A program made the position numbers and the translations under genes. DNA of 15,332 bases from Actinomycetes bacterium (GTDB lineage Bacteria; Actinomycetota; Acidimicrobiia; Spongiisociales; UBA5794). The notes below the pieces were generated by a model. That model saw only the letters and a program-made list of their open reading frames with translations, did not search any database and was not told the origin of the DNA. How positions within the stretch are numbered: position 1 is the first letter of the stretch; each line of letters begins with the position of its first letter. Positions 1 to 7,142 of this stretch are shown one piece after another. The stretch spans positions 1 to 15,332 of the forward strand of contig JAMBLK010000065.1 of NCBI GenBank assembly GCA_023336855.1, in the 5' to 3' direction.

Positions 1-1836
1 ATGGGACGCGCCGTTGGCATTGACCTCGGAACCACCAACTCCGTCATCTCGACTCTCGAGGGCGGAGAACCAAAGATCATCAGCAATGCAGAGGGACACC
101 GCACGACACCCTCCGTCGTTGCATTCGCCAAGAGCGGCGAAGTTCTCGTCGGCGACCAGGCCAAGCGCCAGGCGATCACGAACCCCGATCGCACGGTTCG
201 CTCGGTCAAGCGACACATGGGCACCGACTGGAGCGTCGAGATCGACGGCAAGCAGTACAACTCACAGGAGATCGCAGCCCGCATCCTCATGAAGCTCAAG
301 AGGGACGCTGAGGCCTTCCTCGGCGAACCCGTCACCGAAGCCGTGATCACCGTCCCGGCCTACTTCGGAGACGCCCAACGCCAGGCCACCAAGGAAGCCG
401 GCCAGATCGCCGGTCTCGAGGTGCTCCGCATCATCAACGAGCCGACCGCAGCCGCCCTCGCGTACGGACTCGACAAGAGCGAGGACGACCATCTCATCCT
501 CGTGTTCGACCTCGGTGGCGGCACGTTCGACGTGTCGGTCCTCGAGATCGGCGAAGGTGTCTTCGAAGTCAAGTCAACGCACGGCGACACGAAACTCGGC
601 GGCGACGACTGGGACGACGTGGTCATCGATTGGCTCGTCAAGGGATTCAAGAGCGACAACGGCGTCGACCTCTCCAATGACGCCATGGCGATGACGCGAC
701 TCAAGGAAGCGGCCGAGAAGGCCAAGATCGAACTGTCGTCGGTCATGGAGACGGAGATCAACCTCCCGTTCATCACCGCAACGAACGAGGGACCGATCCA
801 TCTCCTCCGCACGCTCACTCGCTCGGAGTTCGAGCAGATGACGGACGATCTCGTACAACGCACCCGGATGCCGTTCGAAGAGGCACTCAAGGACGCCGGT
901 GTGACGATGGACGACATCGATGACGTCATCCTCGTCGGTGGATCGACCCGGGCCCCTTCAGTCCAGAAGCTCGTCCACGAACTCGCAGGCAAGGAGCCCC
1001 ACAAGGGCGTCAACCCTGACGAAGTCGTCGCCGACGGCGCCTCACTCCAGGCGGGCGTACTCACCGGTGACGTGAAGGGCATCCTGCTCCTCGACGTCAC
1101 GCCGCTGACGCTCGGTGTTGAGACCGAGGGCGGTATGTCGACGAAGATGATCGAGCGCAACACGACGATCCCGACTCGTCGGTCCGAGATCTTCACAACG
1201 GCGGCCGACAGCCAGCCGGAGGTCGAGATCCACGTCCTCCAGGGCGAGCGCCCGATGGCCAACGATAACAAGAGCCTCGGACGTTTCAAGCTCCCCGGTA
1301 TCGCCCCGGCACCCCGTGGTGTCCCCCAGATCGAGGTGACCTTCGATATCGATGCCAACGGCATCGTCTCGGTCTCAGCGAAGGACCTCGGCACAGGACA
1401 GACGCAGCAGGTGACGATCACCGGCGGCACGGCATTGTCCGACGACGACATCGAGCAGATGGTCAAGGACGCCGAGGCCCACGCCCAGGACGACTCTGAG
1501 CGCAAGGAAGCAGTGGAAGCCCGGAACCAGGCCGACCACACGGTGTATCAGATCGAGAAGCAGCTCGCCGAGCACGGTGACAAGCTGACCGACGATGAGC
1601 GCAAGCCTCTCGACGACCAGATCGCCGAACTCCGTACGTTGCTGGCGAACGAGAGCACCGATGCCGAAACGTTGAAGAATGCCACGAACGAATTGCTGAC
1701 CGGTTCGCAGATCCTCGGTGAGAAGATCTACGCGGCGTCTGCTGCAGAGAGTGCCGCAGCGGCAGCCGACGAAGCCCCAGCCGACGACGACGAGGTCGTC
1801 GAAGCCGAGGTGGTGGAGGACGATGACGAGGCCTAG
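1..1836 (+). CDS. dnaK: Molecular chaperone DnaK (Hsp70)
   Basis: Cytosolic ATP-dependent Hsp70 chaperone of 611 residues, the usual length for an actinobacterial DnaK. It binds exposed hydrophobic segments and cycles with DnaJ (ATPase stimulation) and GrpE (nucleotide exchange). All three Hsp70 signatures are visible: IDLGTTNS (7-14), FDLGGGTFDVSV (169-180) and ILVGGSTRAP (310-319). The interdomain linker is the ILLLDVTP stretch at 361-368. The substrate-binding beta domain follows (about 370-480), then the helical lid, ending in an Ala-rich and strongly acidic tail (EVVEDDDEA) like the conserved DnaK C-terminus. The window starts exactly on its ATG, so no promoter, RBS or HspR operator can be seen. 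Its last 14 nt overlap grpE. Nothing in the catalytic core looks damaged. Confidence 0.98.
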   Translation: MGRAVGIDLGTTNSVISTLEGGEPKIISNAEGHRTTPSVVAFAKSGEVLVGDQAKRQAITNPDRTVRSVKRHMGTDWSVEIDGKQYNSQEIAARILMKLKRDAEAFLGEPVTEAVITVPAYFGDAQRQATKEAGQIAGLEVLRIINEPTAAALAYGLDKSEDDHLILVFDLGGGTFDVSVLEIGEGVFEVKSTHGDTKLGGDDWDDVVIDWLVKGFKSDNGVDLSNDAMAMTRLKEAAEKAKIELSSVMETEINLPFITATNEGPIHLLRTLTRSEFEQMTDDLVQRTRMPFEEALKDAGVTMDDIDDVILVGGSTRAPSVQKLVHELAGKEPHKGVNPDEVVADGASLQAGVLTGDVKGILLLDVTPLTLGVETEGGMSTKMIERNTTIPTRRSEIFTTAADSQPEVEIHVLQGERPMANDNKSLGRFKLPGIAPAPRGVPQIEVTFDIDANGIVSVSAKDLGTGQTQQVTITGGTALSDDDIEQMVKDAEAHAQDDSERKEAVEARNQADHTVYQIEKQLAEHGDKLTDDERKPLDDQIAELRTLLANESTDAETLKNATNELLTGSQILGEKIYAASAAESAAAAADEAPADDDEVVEAEVVEDDDEA

Positions 1837-2554
1837 CGAGAGCTTCCAGCCACCAGCTTCCAGCCACCAGCCGGACTCAGCGCCAGCTCCTCCGACCGAC
1901 GGATCGGCTTCCTCCCCCTCAGGGGGAGGTGCCGTCGAAGGCGGCGGAGGGGGTCATGAGAGCCACCAGCCGCCAGCCGCCAGCCGCCAGCCCGATGATG
2001 TCGAGGTTCTGGATCTCGAAGTGATCGAACCCGGCGTCGGGCCTACGGCGCACGAGCTTGGACTCGAACTGCCGGACGATCCCGACGAGGCTCAAGCGCT
2101 GCTGCTTCGCGAGTTGAGCGAGGCCCGTCAAGAGGCGGGCGAACAGCTCGCAATGCTCCAGCGCGTCGCCGCCGACTTCGACAACTTTCGCCGTCGCATT
2201 GAACGCGACCAGGCCGAGAACGTCGAACGGGCGTCGCAGCGTGTGATCGAAGGACTCCTGCCAACGCTCGACGCGTTCGACGCGGCATCAGCCTTCGAGC
2301 CGCAGAGTCCGTCTGAGGAGAAGATCCGCGAAGGTGTGCTCTCGACCAGGAGTCAACTCCTTGAGACACTCGCCCGCGAAGGCTTCGAACCGATTCCGGC
2401 TACCGGTGAGGTGTTCGATCCGAAGGTCCATGAAGCAGTATCCGGTCCGGGTGAAGGCAACGGAGACCTGATCGTCGGCGCAGAACTGCGCCGAGGGTAC
2501 GTCATGCGCGGGCGGGTGATCCGCCCTTCACTGGTAACGGTGCAGCATGCGTAA
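1823..2554 (+). CDS. grpE: Nucleotide exchange factor GrpE with repeat-built N-terminus
   Basis: Co-chaperone that releases ADP from DnaK. With ATG at 1823 it has 243 residues and overlaps the dnaK stop by 14 nt. The GrpE core runs from about 100 to 240: a long coiled-coil helix (QRVAADFDNFRRRIERDQ, 113-130), the dimer four-helix region with LLPTLDAFD (145-153), then the beta-wing with GEVFDPKVHEAV (195-206) and GYVMRGRVIRPSLVTV (225-240). Residues 5-60 are low complexity (Gln, Pro, Ser, Gly) and are encoded by heptamer repeats and a palindrome, unlike the rest of the gene. The start is uncertain: GGAGGA at 1815-1820 lies only 2 nt from ATG 1823. The only other in-frame option I see that keeps the core is GTG at 2021, which would skip the repeat region. 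Family assignment is secure; the exact N-terminus is not. Confidence 0.93.
   Translation: MTRPSESFQPPASSHQPDSAPAPPTDGSASSPSGGGAVEGGGGGHESHQPPAASRQPDDVEVLDLEVIEPGVGPTAHELGLELPDDPDEAQALLLRELSEARQEAGEQLAMLQRVAADFDNFRRRIERDQAENVERASQRVIEGLLPTLDAFDAASAFEPQSPSEEKIREGVLSTRSQLLETLAREGFEPIPATGEVFDPKVHEAVSGPGEGNGDLIVGAELRRGYVMRGRVIRPSLVTVQHA
1841..1993. repeat. Composite heptamer-repeat/palindrome element inside grpE
   Basis: Two tandem arrays of a 7-nt unit (AGCTTCC, AGCCACC or AGCCGCC) flank a GC-rich palindrome. Array 1 at 1841-1868 is four units (AGCTTCC AGCCACC twice) plus a partial unit. Array 2 at 1961-1988 is AGCCACC plus three AGCCGCC, plus a partial unit. The arrays start exactly 120 nt apart, and each follows GAG. 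Both are read in the same frame, giving near-identical peptides ESFQPPASSHQPD and ESHQPPAASRQPD. The stretch is 153 nt, an exact multiple of three. This looks like an intergenic-type repeat that has become coding sequence (inference); its boundaries are approximate. Confidence 0.75.
1911..1929. repeat. GC-rich 9-bp-arm palindrome within grpE
   Basis: CCTCCCCCT at 1911-1919 and its exact complement AGGGGGAGG at 1921-1929 are separated by one base. The perfect inverted repeat would form a very stable hairpin in mRNA or single-stranded DNA. It lies between the two heptamer arrays and codes for part of the Ser/Gly-rich N-terminus of GrpE. Confidence 0.85.
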
Positions 2555-3467
2555 GGAATGGCTGGAGAAGGACTACTACGCCACCCTCAACGTCTCCAAG
2601 GATGCCTCTCACAAGGAGATCAAGAAGGCGTTCCGGAAGCTCGCACGCGAGTTCCACCCGGACAACAACCCAGACGATGCGGTTGCCGAGGCCCGGTTCA
2701 AGGAGATCAACGAAGCGTACGACACGCTCTCGGATGAGGACGAACGCAAGGAGTACGACCACGTCCGCGAGATGGGCTACTTCGTCGGTGACCAGGGTGG
2801 TCACCAGCAGTACGTGCGCGTGGAGGATGTCTTCGGCGGCAGTACGGGTGAGGGTGGCTTCCAGGATCTCTTCGGTGGACTCGGCGACCTCTTCGGCCAG
2901 GTCCAAGGAGGTCGACGCCAACAGCCGAGACCGATGGCAGGACGGGATCTCCAATCCGATCTCTCGCTCACGTTCCACGAAGCACTCGCCGGCCCGACGA
3001 AGACCATCGGCCTCGATGGCCGGACCATCAAAGTCAAGGTGCCGCAGGGCATCGCCGACGGGACGAAGGTTCGTCTGAAAGGAAAGGGAGAGCCGGGGGC
3101 CAATGGCGGACCGGCCGGTGACCTCTTCGTTCGAGTGCACGTGGCGTCGCATCCCGTGTTCGGACGCACCGGGAAACGAGACCTCACGATCAACGTACCG
3201 GTCACATTCGCTGAGGCCGCTCTCGGAGCGGTGATCCAGATCCCGACCCTCGACGGGGACACAAAGATCCGCGTCCCCGCCGGCACACAGGGTGGCACGA
3301 CGATGAAAGTGTCCGGGAAAGGCGTCGAAACAGCGAACGGAAGCGGCGATCTGCTCGTCACGCTCACGGTGAATGTGCCGGTCGAACTCTCAGACAAACA
3401 ACGAGAACTACTCGAGGCGCTTCGCGACGACGCTCCCGAGAACCCGCGCGAACACCTGGGGGTGTGA
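2547..3467 (+). CDS. dnaJ: DnaJ-family co-chaperone without zinc finger (CbpA-like, type II)
   Basis: J-domain co-chaperone (306 residues) that delivers substrates to DnaK and stimulates its ATPase. The J domain occupies about 8-72, with the catalytic HPD at 37-39. A short Gly/Phe-rich linker follows (GGSTGEGGFQDLFGGLGDLFG), then two C-terminal beta-sandwich domains (about 135-290) with the typical VPQGIADGTKVRLKGKGEPG and VPAGTQGGTTMKVSGKG stretches. The four CxxCxGxG zinc motifs of classical DnaJ are absent, and the protein contains no cysteine at all, so it is built like CbpA or DnaJB1. The ATG overlaps the grpE stop by 8 nt, implying translational coupling. I use dnaJ because of the operon position; cbpA would describe the architecture equally well. 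A second DnaJ with a zinc finger may exist elsewhere in the genome. Confidence 0.95.
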   Translation: MRKEWLEKDYYATLNVSKDASHKEIKKAFRKLAREFHPDNNPDDAVAEARFKEINEAYDTLSDEDERKEYDHVREMGYFVGDQGGHQQYVRVEDVFGGSTGEGGFQDLFGGLGDLFGQVQGGRRQQPRPMAGRDLQSDLSLTFHEALAGPTKTIGLDGRTIKVKVPQGIADGTKVRLKGKGEPGANGGPAGDLFVRVHVASHPVFGRTGKRDLTINVPVTFAEAALGAVIQIPTLDGDTKIRVPAGTQGGTTMKVSGKGVETANGSGDLLVTLTVNVPVELSDKQRELLEALRDDAPENPREHLGV

Positions 3468-3468
3468 C

Positions 3469-3867
3469 ATGGGCAAACAAGAAGACGCCGTCTACATCAT
3501 CTCAGTCGCTGCGGAACTCTCGGGCATGCACCCACAGACACTCCGCATCTACGAGCGTCGGGGACTCATCGCGCCGTATCGCACACCGGGCGGGACCCGG
3601 CGCTACTCGCAGGCAGATATCGAACGGCTCCTCCTGATCCAGGAACTGACGAACGCAGGAGTGAACCTCGAAGGAGTGCGCAGGATCATGGGCCTCGAGA
3701 ACGAGAATGCTCGTCTCCTCAGTCAGGTCAACCGATTGAGGCGTCTCCTGGAAGATTCCGATGCCCGTTTCATCGGCGATCCTGAGCGGCGCACCGTCAT
3801 CAAGATGGGAGTCGTCACGCGAAGGAACCTCCCGGACATTCGTCGCGACAATTCGCTCGGCGAATAG
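3469..3867 (+). CDS. hspR: Heat shock repressor HspR (MerR family)
   Basis: DNA-binding repressor of the dnaK operon (132 residues). In actinomycetes HspR binds inverted repeats (HAIR, CTTGAGT-N7-ACTCAAG) with DnaK as co-repressor. The winged helix of the MerR type is clear: ISVAAELSGMHPQTLRIYERRGL at about 11-33 is the HTH, and TPGGTRRYS at 39-47 is the wing. A helical tail rich in Leu, Asn and Arg (76-96) is probably the dimerisation coiled coil. Residues after 100 are basic and less conserved. ATG 3469 starts 1 nt after the dnaJ stop, behind a G-rich stretch (TGGGGGTG). A frame extension upstream overlaps dnaJ and is not needed. The operator it should bind would lie upstream of dnaK, outside this window. 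Confidence 0.95.
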   Translation: MGKQEDAVYIISVAAELSGMHPQTLRIYERRGLIAPYRTPGGTRRYSQADIERLLLIQELTNAGVNLEGVRRIMGLENENARLLSQVNRLRRLLEDSDARFIGDPERRTVIKMGVVTRRNLPDIRRDNSLGE

Positions 3868-3892
3868 CGGAGTAGCTGGGTACCAGAGTACC
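3851..3892 (+). terminator. Two consecutive small hairpins at the hspR 3' end
   Basis: ATTCGC-tcg-GCGAAT (3851-3865) is a perfect 6-bp stem that covers the last codons and touches the hspR stop. GGTAC-caga-GTACC (3879-3892) is a second perfect 5-bp stem directly behind it. There is no U-tract, so intrinsic termination is uncertain. They may mark the 3' end of the heat-shock transcript or simply be mRNA structure between hspR and the next gene, which starts 50 nt after hspR. Confidence 0.35.
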
Positions 3893-3907
3893 GTCGGGCT
3901 CCCGATT

Positions 3908-3913
3908 GGAGGA
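3908..3913 (+). promoter_or_regulatory. Shine-Dalgarno that fixes the start of the class V enzyme
   Basis: GGAGGA lies 4 nt before ATG 3918. It selects that ATG over an in-frame TTG at 3906, which overlaps the SD itself. Confidence 0.75.
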
Positions 3914-3917
3914 ACCC

Positions 3918-5153
3918 ATGCCACTCGATGTCTCGGCGATCCGCTCACAGTTTCCCGCGCTGTCGCGCACGGTCGCGGGTGTTCCTGCTGCCTATCTCGA
4001 CGGACCCGGCGGGACCCAGGCCCCGGAGTCGGTCATCGATGCGATGGCGGGGTTCATGAGGGCCGGAGGAAGCAACCACGGCGGCCCTTTCGCCAGCTCA
4101 CGCGAGACGGATGTCGTCACCGAATCGGCCCGCAGCGCCATCGCAGACCTCTTCGGCGCCTCACCGGGTGAGATCGCCTTCGGCCAGAACATGACGTCGC
4201 TCACCTTGTCGGTGAGTCGTGCCCTCGGCGCAACCTGGAAACCCGGCGACAACGTCGTCGTCACACGACTCGACCACGACGGCGACGTGTGGCCGTGGGT
4301 GATCGCAGCTCGCGATGCCGGGGCAGAGGTGCGATGGATCGACTTCGATCCCGATGACGGATGCCGACTCATGACCGAATCCATCGGCGACATCGTCGAC
4401 GACCGGACCCGTCTCGTCGCGATGACGCATGCCTCCAACGCGGTAGGAACAATCACCGACCCCAGACCGGTTATCGACGCTGCTCACGCCGTTGGAGCCC
4501 TGACCTACGTCGATGCCGTCCATTACTCCCCGCACGGTCTCGTCGATGTAGCGGCACTCGGCACCGACTTCCTCGCTGCGTCCGCCTACAAGTTCTTCGG
4601 ACCCCACACCGGGTGCCTCTACGGACGTCGCGAAGTGCTCGAATCGGTGGAGGCATACAAGCTCCGAGCCGCGCCGGAGACGCCTCCCGACAAGTGGGAG
4701 ACCGGGACACAGAGCTTCGAGAGCCTCGCCGGCGTGACGGCCGCCGTGGACTACCTTGCTTCGCTGGGAACGGGCGTGACCCGCAGGGACCAGCTCCGGT
4801 CGGCAATGGAGACGATCGGCGTGTACGAGCGGTCGCTGTCTGAACGGTTCTTGAGCGGCATCGCAAACATGCCCGGCATCACCTTGTACGGGCGGGATGT
4901 CCCCGACGGTCGGACGCCGACGTTCGCCATCTCAGTCGATGGAACGCACCCGGACACCGTGGCGGAGATACTCGGCGACCAGGGGATCTGCGTCTGGTCG
5001 GGTGACTACTACGCGGTTGAGGTTATGCGCAGACTTGGCGTCGCCGATCAGGGTGGTCTCGTCCGGATCGGATTCGCCCACTACAACACCGTTGAAGAGG
5101 TCGACCGTGTTCTCACCGCTCTCCGGGAAATCACGGCCTCCCCCACACGATGA
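3918..5153 (+). CDS. Class V aminotransferase-fold PLP enzyme (cysteine desulfurase superfamily, VC1184-like)
   Basis: PLP-dependent enzyme of 411 residues. Near the N-terminus it has the subfamily pattern YLDGPGGTQAPESV (26-39) and SNHGG (52-56), then NMTSLTLSVSRALG (91-104) and LDHDGD (118-123). The cofactor site is VDAVHYSPH (198-206) and SAYKFFGPH (222-230), with Lys225 the predicted PLP Schiff-base lysine and Asp199 the pyridine partner. It resembles the cysteine desulfurase family protein of VC1184 type. However, where SufS has GHHCA the aligned stretch here reads GDYYA (362-366), so the sulfur-carrying cysteine is missing and desulfurase activity is doubtful. The substrate is unknown; an epimerase, lyase or aminotransferase reaction is possible. 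Its stop overlaps the next start by ATGA, so the two are probably co-translated. Confidence 0.88.
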   Translation: MPLDVSAIRSQFPALSRTVAGVPAAYLDGPGGTQAPESVIDAMAGFMRAGGSNHGGPFASSRETDVVTESARSAIADLFGASPGEIAFGQNMTSLTLSVSRALGATWKPGDNVVVTRLDHDGDVWPWVIAARDAGAEVRWIDFDPDDGCRLMTESIGDIVDDRTRLVAMTHASNAVGTITDPRPVIDAAHAVGALTYVDAVHYSPHGLVDVAALGTDFLAASAYKFFGPHTGCLYGRREVLESVEAYKLRAAPETPPDKWETGTQSFESLAGVTAAVDYLASLGTGVTRRDQLRSAMETIGVYERSLSERFLSGIANMPGITLYGRDVPDGRTPTFAISVDGTHPDTVAEILGDQGICVWSGDYYAVEVMRRLGVADQGGLVRIGFAHYNTVEEVDRVLTALREITASPTR

Positions 5154-6508
5154 GTAGGTTTGAAGACGACTTCGTGTTCGGCGTAGCCGCTTCTGCCTAC
5201 CAGATCGAAGGCGCCTGGAACGAGGACGGGAAAGGCGAGTCGATCTGGGATCGGTTCGTTCGGGAGCCGGGACGAGTCCTTGATGGGGCTACCGGCGACA
5301 TCGCTTGCGATCACTACCACCGGTATCCCGAAGACGTGGCGTTGATGGCATCCGCTGGAATACCGGCGTACAGCCTCACGACCGCGTGGACGCGGGTCAT
5401 TCCCGACGGGATTGGACCCGTCGAACCGAGGGGCATCGCCTTCTACGATCGTCTCGTCGATGAACTGCTGGAGCACGAGATCACGCCCTATGTGACGCTC
5501 TACCACTGGGACCTTCCGCAGGGTCTTCAGGATCGTGGAGGCTGGGCCAACCGTGACACGATCGACGCCTTCGTTCGATATGCCGACGTCATGAGCGCCG
5601 CTCTCGGTGATCGTGTCGAGCATTGGAAGACGCACAACGAGCCCTGGGTAGCGTCGTTCGTCGGTCACCGGGATGGTGCATTCGCCCCCGGCCACACGGA
5701 CTTCTCCGAGGCGCTCACCGCGGCCCATCACATCCTGCTCTCCCACGGCCGTGCCGTGCCCGTGATCCGGAAGAACGTCCCCGACGGCGAGGTGGGCATC
5801 GTCGTCGATTGCCGCCCTTCGATGCCGGCAACGGATTCCGCGGCCGACGCTGCCGCTCAACGTCATTTCGACGGTTTCCGGAACCGCTGGTTCTTCGATC
5901 CGATCTTCGGGAAGGGGTACCCCGCGGACATGGTCGAGGCGTATCGGGCACGCGGTCGATTCGATTCGGAGCAACCGCCGTTCGTGCTTCCCGGCGACCT
6001 CGACGAGATCGCCGCTCCGATCGATTTCGTCGGCATCAACTATTACACCGCCGTCGAAGTGACAGCCGGGGCAGACGAGACGGAGGATACGGGCGTCGCT
6101 CCGGGGCCGACCCCTCCCGACGGGTACACCGAGATGGGATGGCCGATCGTTCCGTCGGCGCTCACGGCGTTCCTGAAGCGCGTCCACGACGACTACGGCG
6201 CCGCAGACATCAGGGTCACAGAGAACGGGGCCTCCTATTCGGACGGACCGGGACCAGATGGGATCGTTCACGACGATCGAAGGACCGAGTACCTCCGAGC
6301 CCACATCGGAGCAGTCGCAGACGCGATCGACCTCGGCGTTCCCGTGACGGGATACTTCGTCTGGTCCATCCTCGACAATTTCGAATGGGCACTCGGCTAC
6401 TCACAACGATTCGGTCTCATCTGGGTCGATCACGAGACCGGCCAGCGCATCCCGAAGGACAGCCTCGCCTGGTACCGCGACCTGATCGAGACGCGATCGC
6501 TCGACTGA
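5150..6508 (+). CDS. Glycoside hydrolase family 1 beta-glucosidase
   Basis: Retaining beta-glycosidase with a (beta/alpha)8 fold, 452 residues (normal GH1 length), with no signal peptide, so probably cytosolic and acting on imported beta-linked di- or oligosaccharides. The N-terminal signature DFVFGVAASAYQIEGAWNEDGKG (7-29) is conserved. The acid/base is Glu164 in THNEP (161-165); the nucleophile is Glu358 in VTENG (356-360). NYYT (297-300) and the C-terminal WSILDNFEWALGYSQRFGL (405-423) form the glycone subsite. The start overlaps the previous stop as ATGA with no recognisable SD (CTCCCCCACACG before it), so translation should depend on coupling to the PLP enzyme. Exact sugar specificity cannot be read from the sequence. 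Confidence 0.95.
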   Translation: MSRFEDDFVFGVAASAYQIEGAWNEDGKGESIWDRFVREPGRVLDGATGDIACDHYHRYPEDVALMASAGIPAYSLTTAWTRVIPDGIGPVEPRGIAFYDRLVDELLEHEITPYVTLYHWDLPQGLQDRGGWANRDTIDAFVRYADVMSAALGDRVEHWKTHNEPWVASFVGHRDGAFAPGHTDFSEALTAAHHILLSHGRAVPVIRKNVPDGEVGIVVDCRPSMPATDSAADAAAQRHFDGFRNRWFFDPIFGKGYPADMVEAYRARGRFDSEQPPFVLPGDLDEIAAPIDFVGINYYTAVEVTAGADETEDTGVAPGPTPPDGYTEMGWPIVPSALTAFLKRVHDDYGAADIRVTENGASYSDGPGPDGIVHDDRRTEYLRAHIGAVADAIDLGVPVTGYFVWSILDNFEWALGYSQRFGLIWVDHETGQRIPKDSLAWYRDLIETRSLD

Positions 6509-6518
6509 GGGTCCGGCG

Positions 6519-6581
6519 CATCGTCTGTGTGAAGGACATCTAGAACCATGAAGAGTCGGGTCGTAGGCACAAACGATGTCC
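6519..6581 (+). other. Overlapping inverted repeats in the GH1-DUF1684 gap
   Basis: In the 116-nt gap 6509-6624, CATCGTCTGTG (6519-6529) can pair with CACAAACGATG (6568-6578), 10 of 11 positions. GGACATC (6534-6540) pairs perfectly with GATGTCC (6575-6581). Both compete for the same right-hand segment. I see no U-tract and no convincing promoter or SD in this gap. Confidence 0.35.
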
Positions 6582-6624
6582 GTAGGCTCGGGAATCAATC
6601 GGCCTGACCGGGGTTGCCGCCCAC

Positions 6625-7137
6625 ATGGACTTCCAACAACTGCTCGATCATCGCGCCGGTAAGGATGACTTCTTCCGGCAGAGCCCCCAATCTCCAATAC
6701 CTCAGGGAGAGAGGCCCGCCTTCAATGGTTTGAACTACTACGAGCCAACAGCCGACCTCGTCTTCACCGTTCCTCTCGACGTCGTGGAACCCGAACCGGT
6801 ACAGGTCGGGACAACGACCGGCGAGGAACGCACCTATCACCGCGTCGCAACGGCGACCGTCAACGTCGAAGGCACCGACGTGACGCTCGGCCTCTACTCC
6901 ACCGGCCACCCGGGCCTGTTCCTCCCCTTTCGTGATGCCACGTCGGGGAAGGAGACCTACGGCGCAGGGAGATACCTCGACGTTGAACCAAACGGGGACG
7001 GCACCATCACCCTGGATTTCAACGAGGCGTACGCACCGTTCTGCGCATATAGCGACGCATACTCGTGTGCGCTTCCGCCGTACGACAACTGGCTCGAAGT
7101 ACCGATCCGGGCGGGTGAACGCAACGCCCGGGACTGA
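6625..7137 (+). CDS. DUF1684 family protein
   Basis: Conserved protein of unknown function (170 residues, no signal peptide). The DUF1684 pattern is visible along its whole length: an N-terminal R.GKDDFFRQSPQSPIP stretch (10-26), FNGLNYYEP (33-41), then GRYLD (115-119) and the C-terminal block DFNEAYAPFCAYSDAYSCALPP (131-152) followed by VPIRAGE (159-165). Two cysteines (140 and 148) sit in that block and could bind a ligand or form a disulfide (inference). ATG 6625 is the only usual start after the in-frame stop at 6583; its upstream sequence has no clear SD. The gene ends 18 nt before the amidohydrolase start. No role is known to me. Confidence 0.85.
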   Translation: MDFQQLLDHRAGKDDFFRQSPQSPIPQGERPAFNGLNYYEPTADLVFTVPLDVVEPEPVQVGTTTGEERTYHRVATATVNVEGTDVTLGLYSTGHPGLFLPFRDATSGKETYGAGRYLDVEPNGDGTITLDFNEAYAPFCAYSDAYSCALPPYDNWLEVPIRAGERNARD

Positions 7138-7142
7138 CCCGA

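Noticed and set aside
699..891. Two ACTCAAG half-sites (699-705 and 885-891) resembling the HspR HAIR box
   Set aside because: Neither has the CTTGAGT partner at 7-nt spacing, and both lie within dnaK codons. The true operator would be upstream of the window.
360..1541. 393-codon open frame antisense to dnaK
   Set aside because: Shadow of a conserved dnaK gene in GC-rich DNA; the translation is Ser/Arg/Thr-rich with no recognisable domain.
1718..1822. Longer grpE start inside dnaK
   Set aside because: It would add 35 Arg/Gln-rich residues read from another frame of the dnaK tail; ATG 1823 fits operon overlap better.
5081..6304. 407-codon open frame antisense to the GH1 gene
   Set aside because: It covers the intact GH1 catalytic gene; composition is typical of a complementary-strand frame and no motif is seen.
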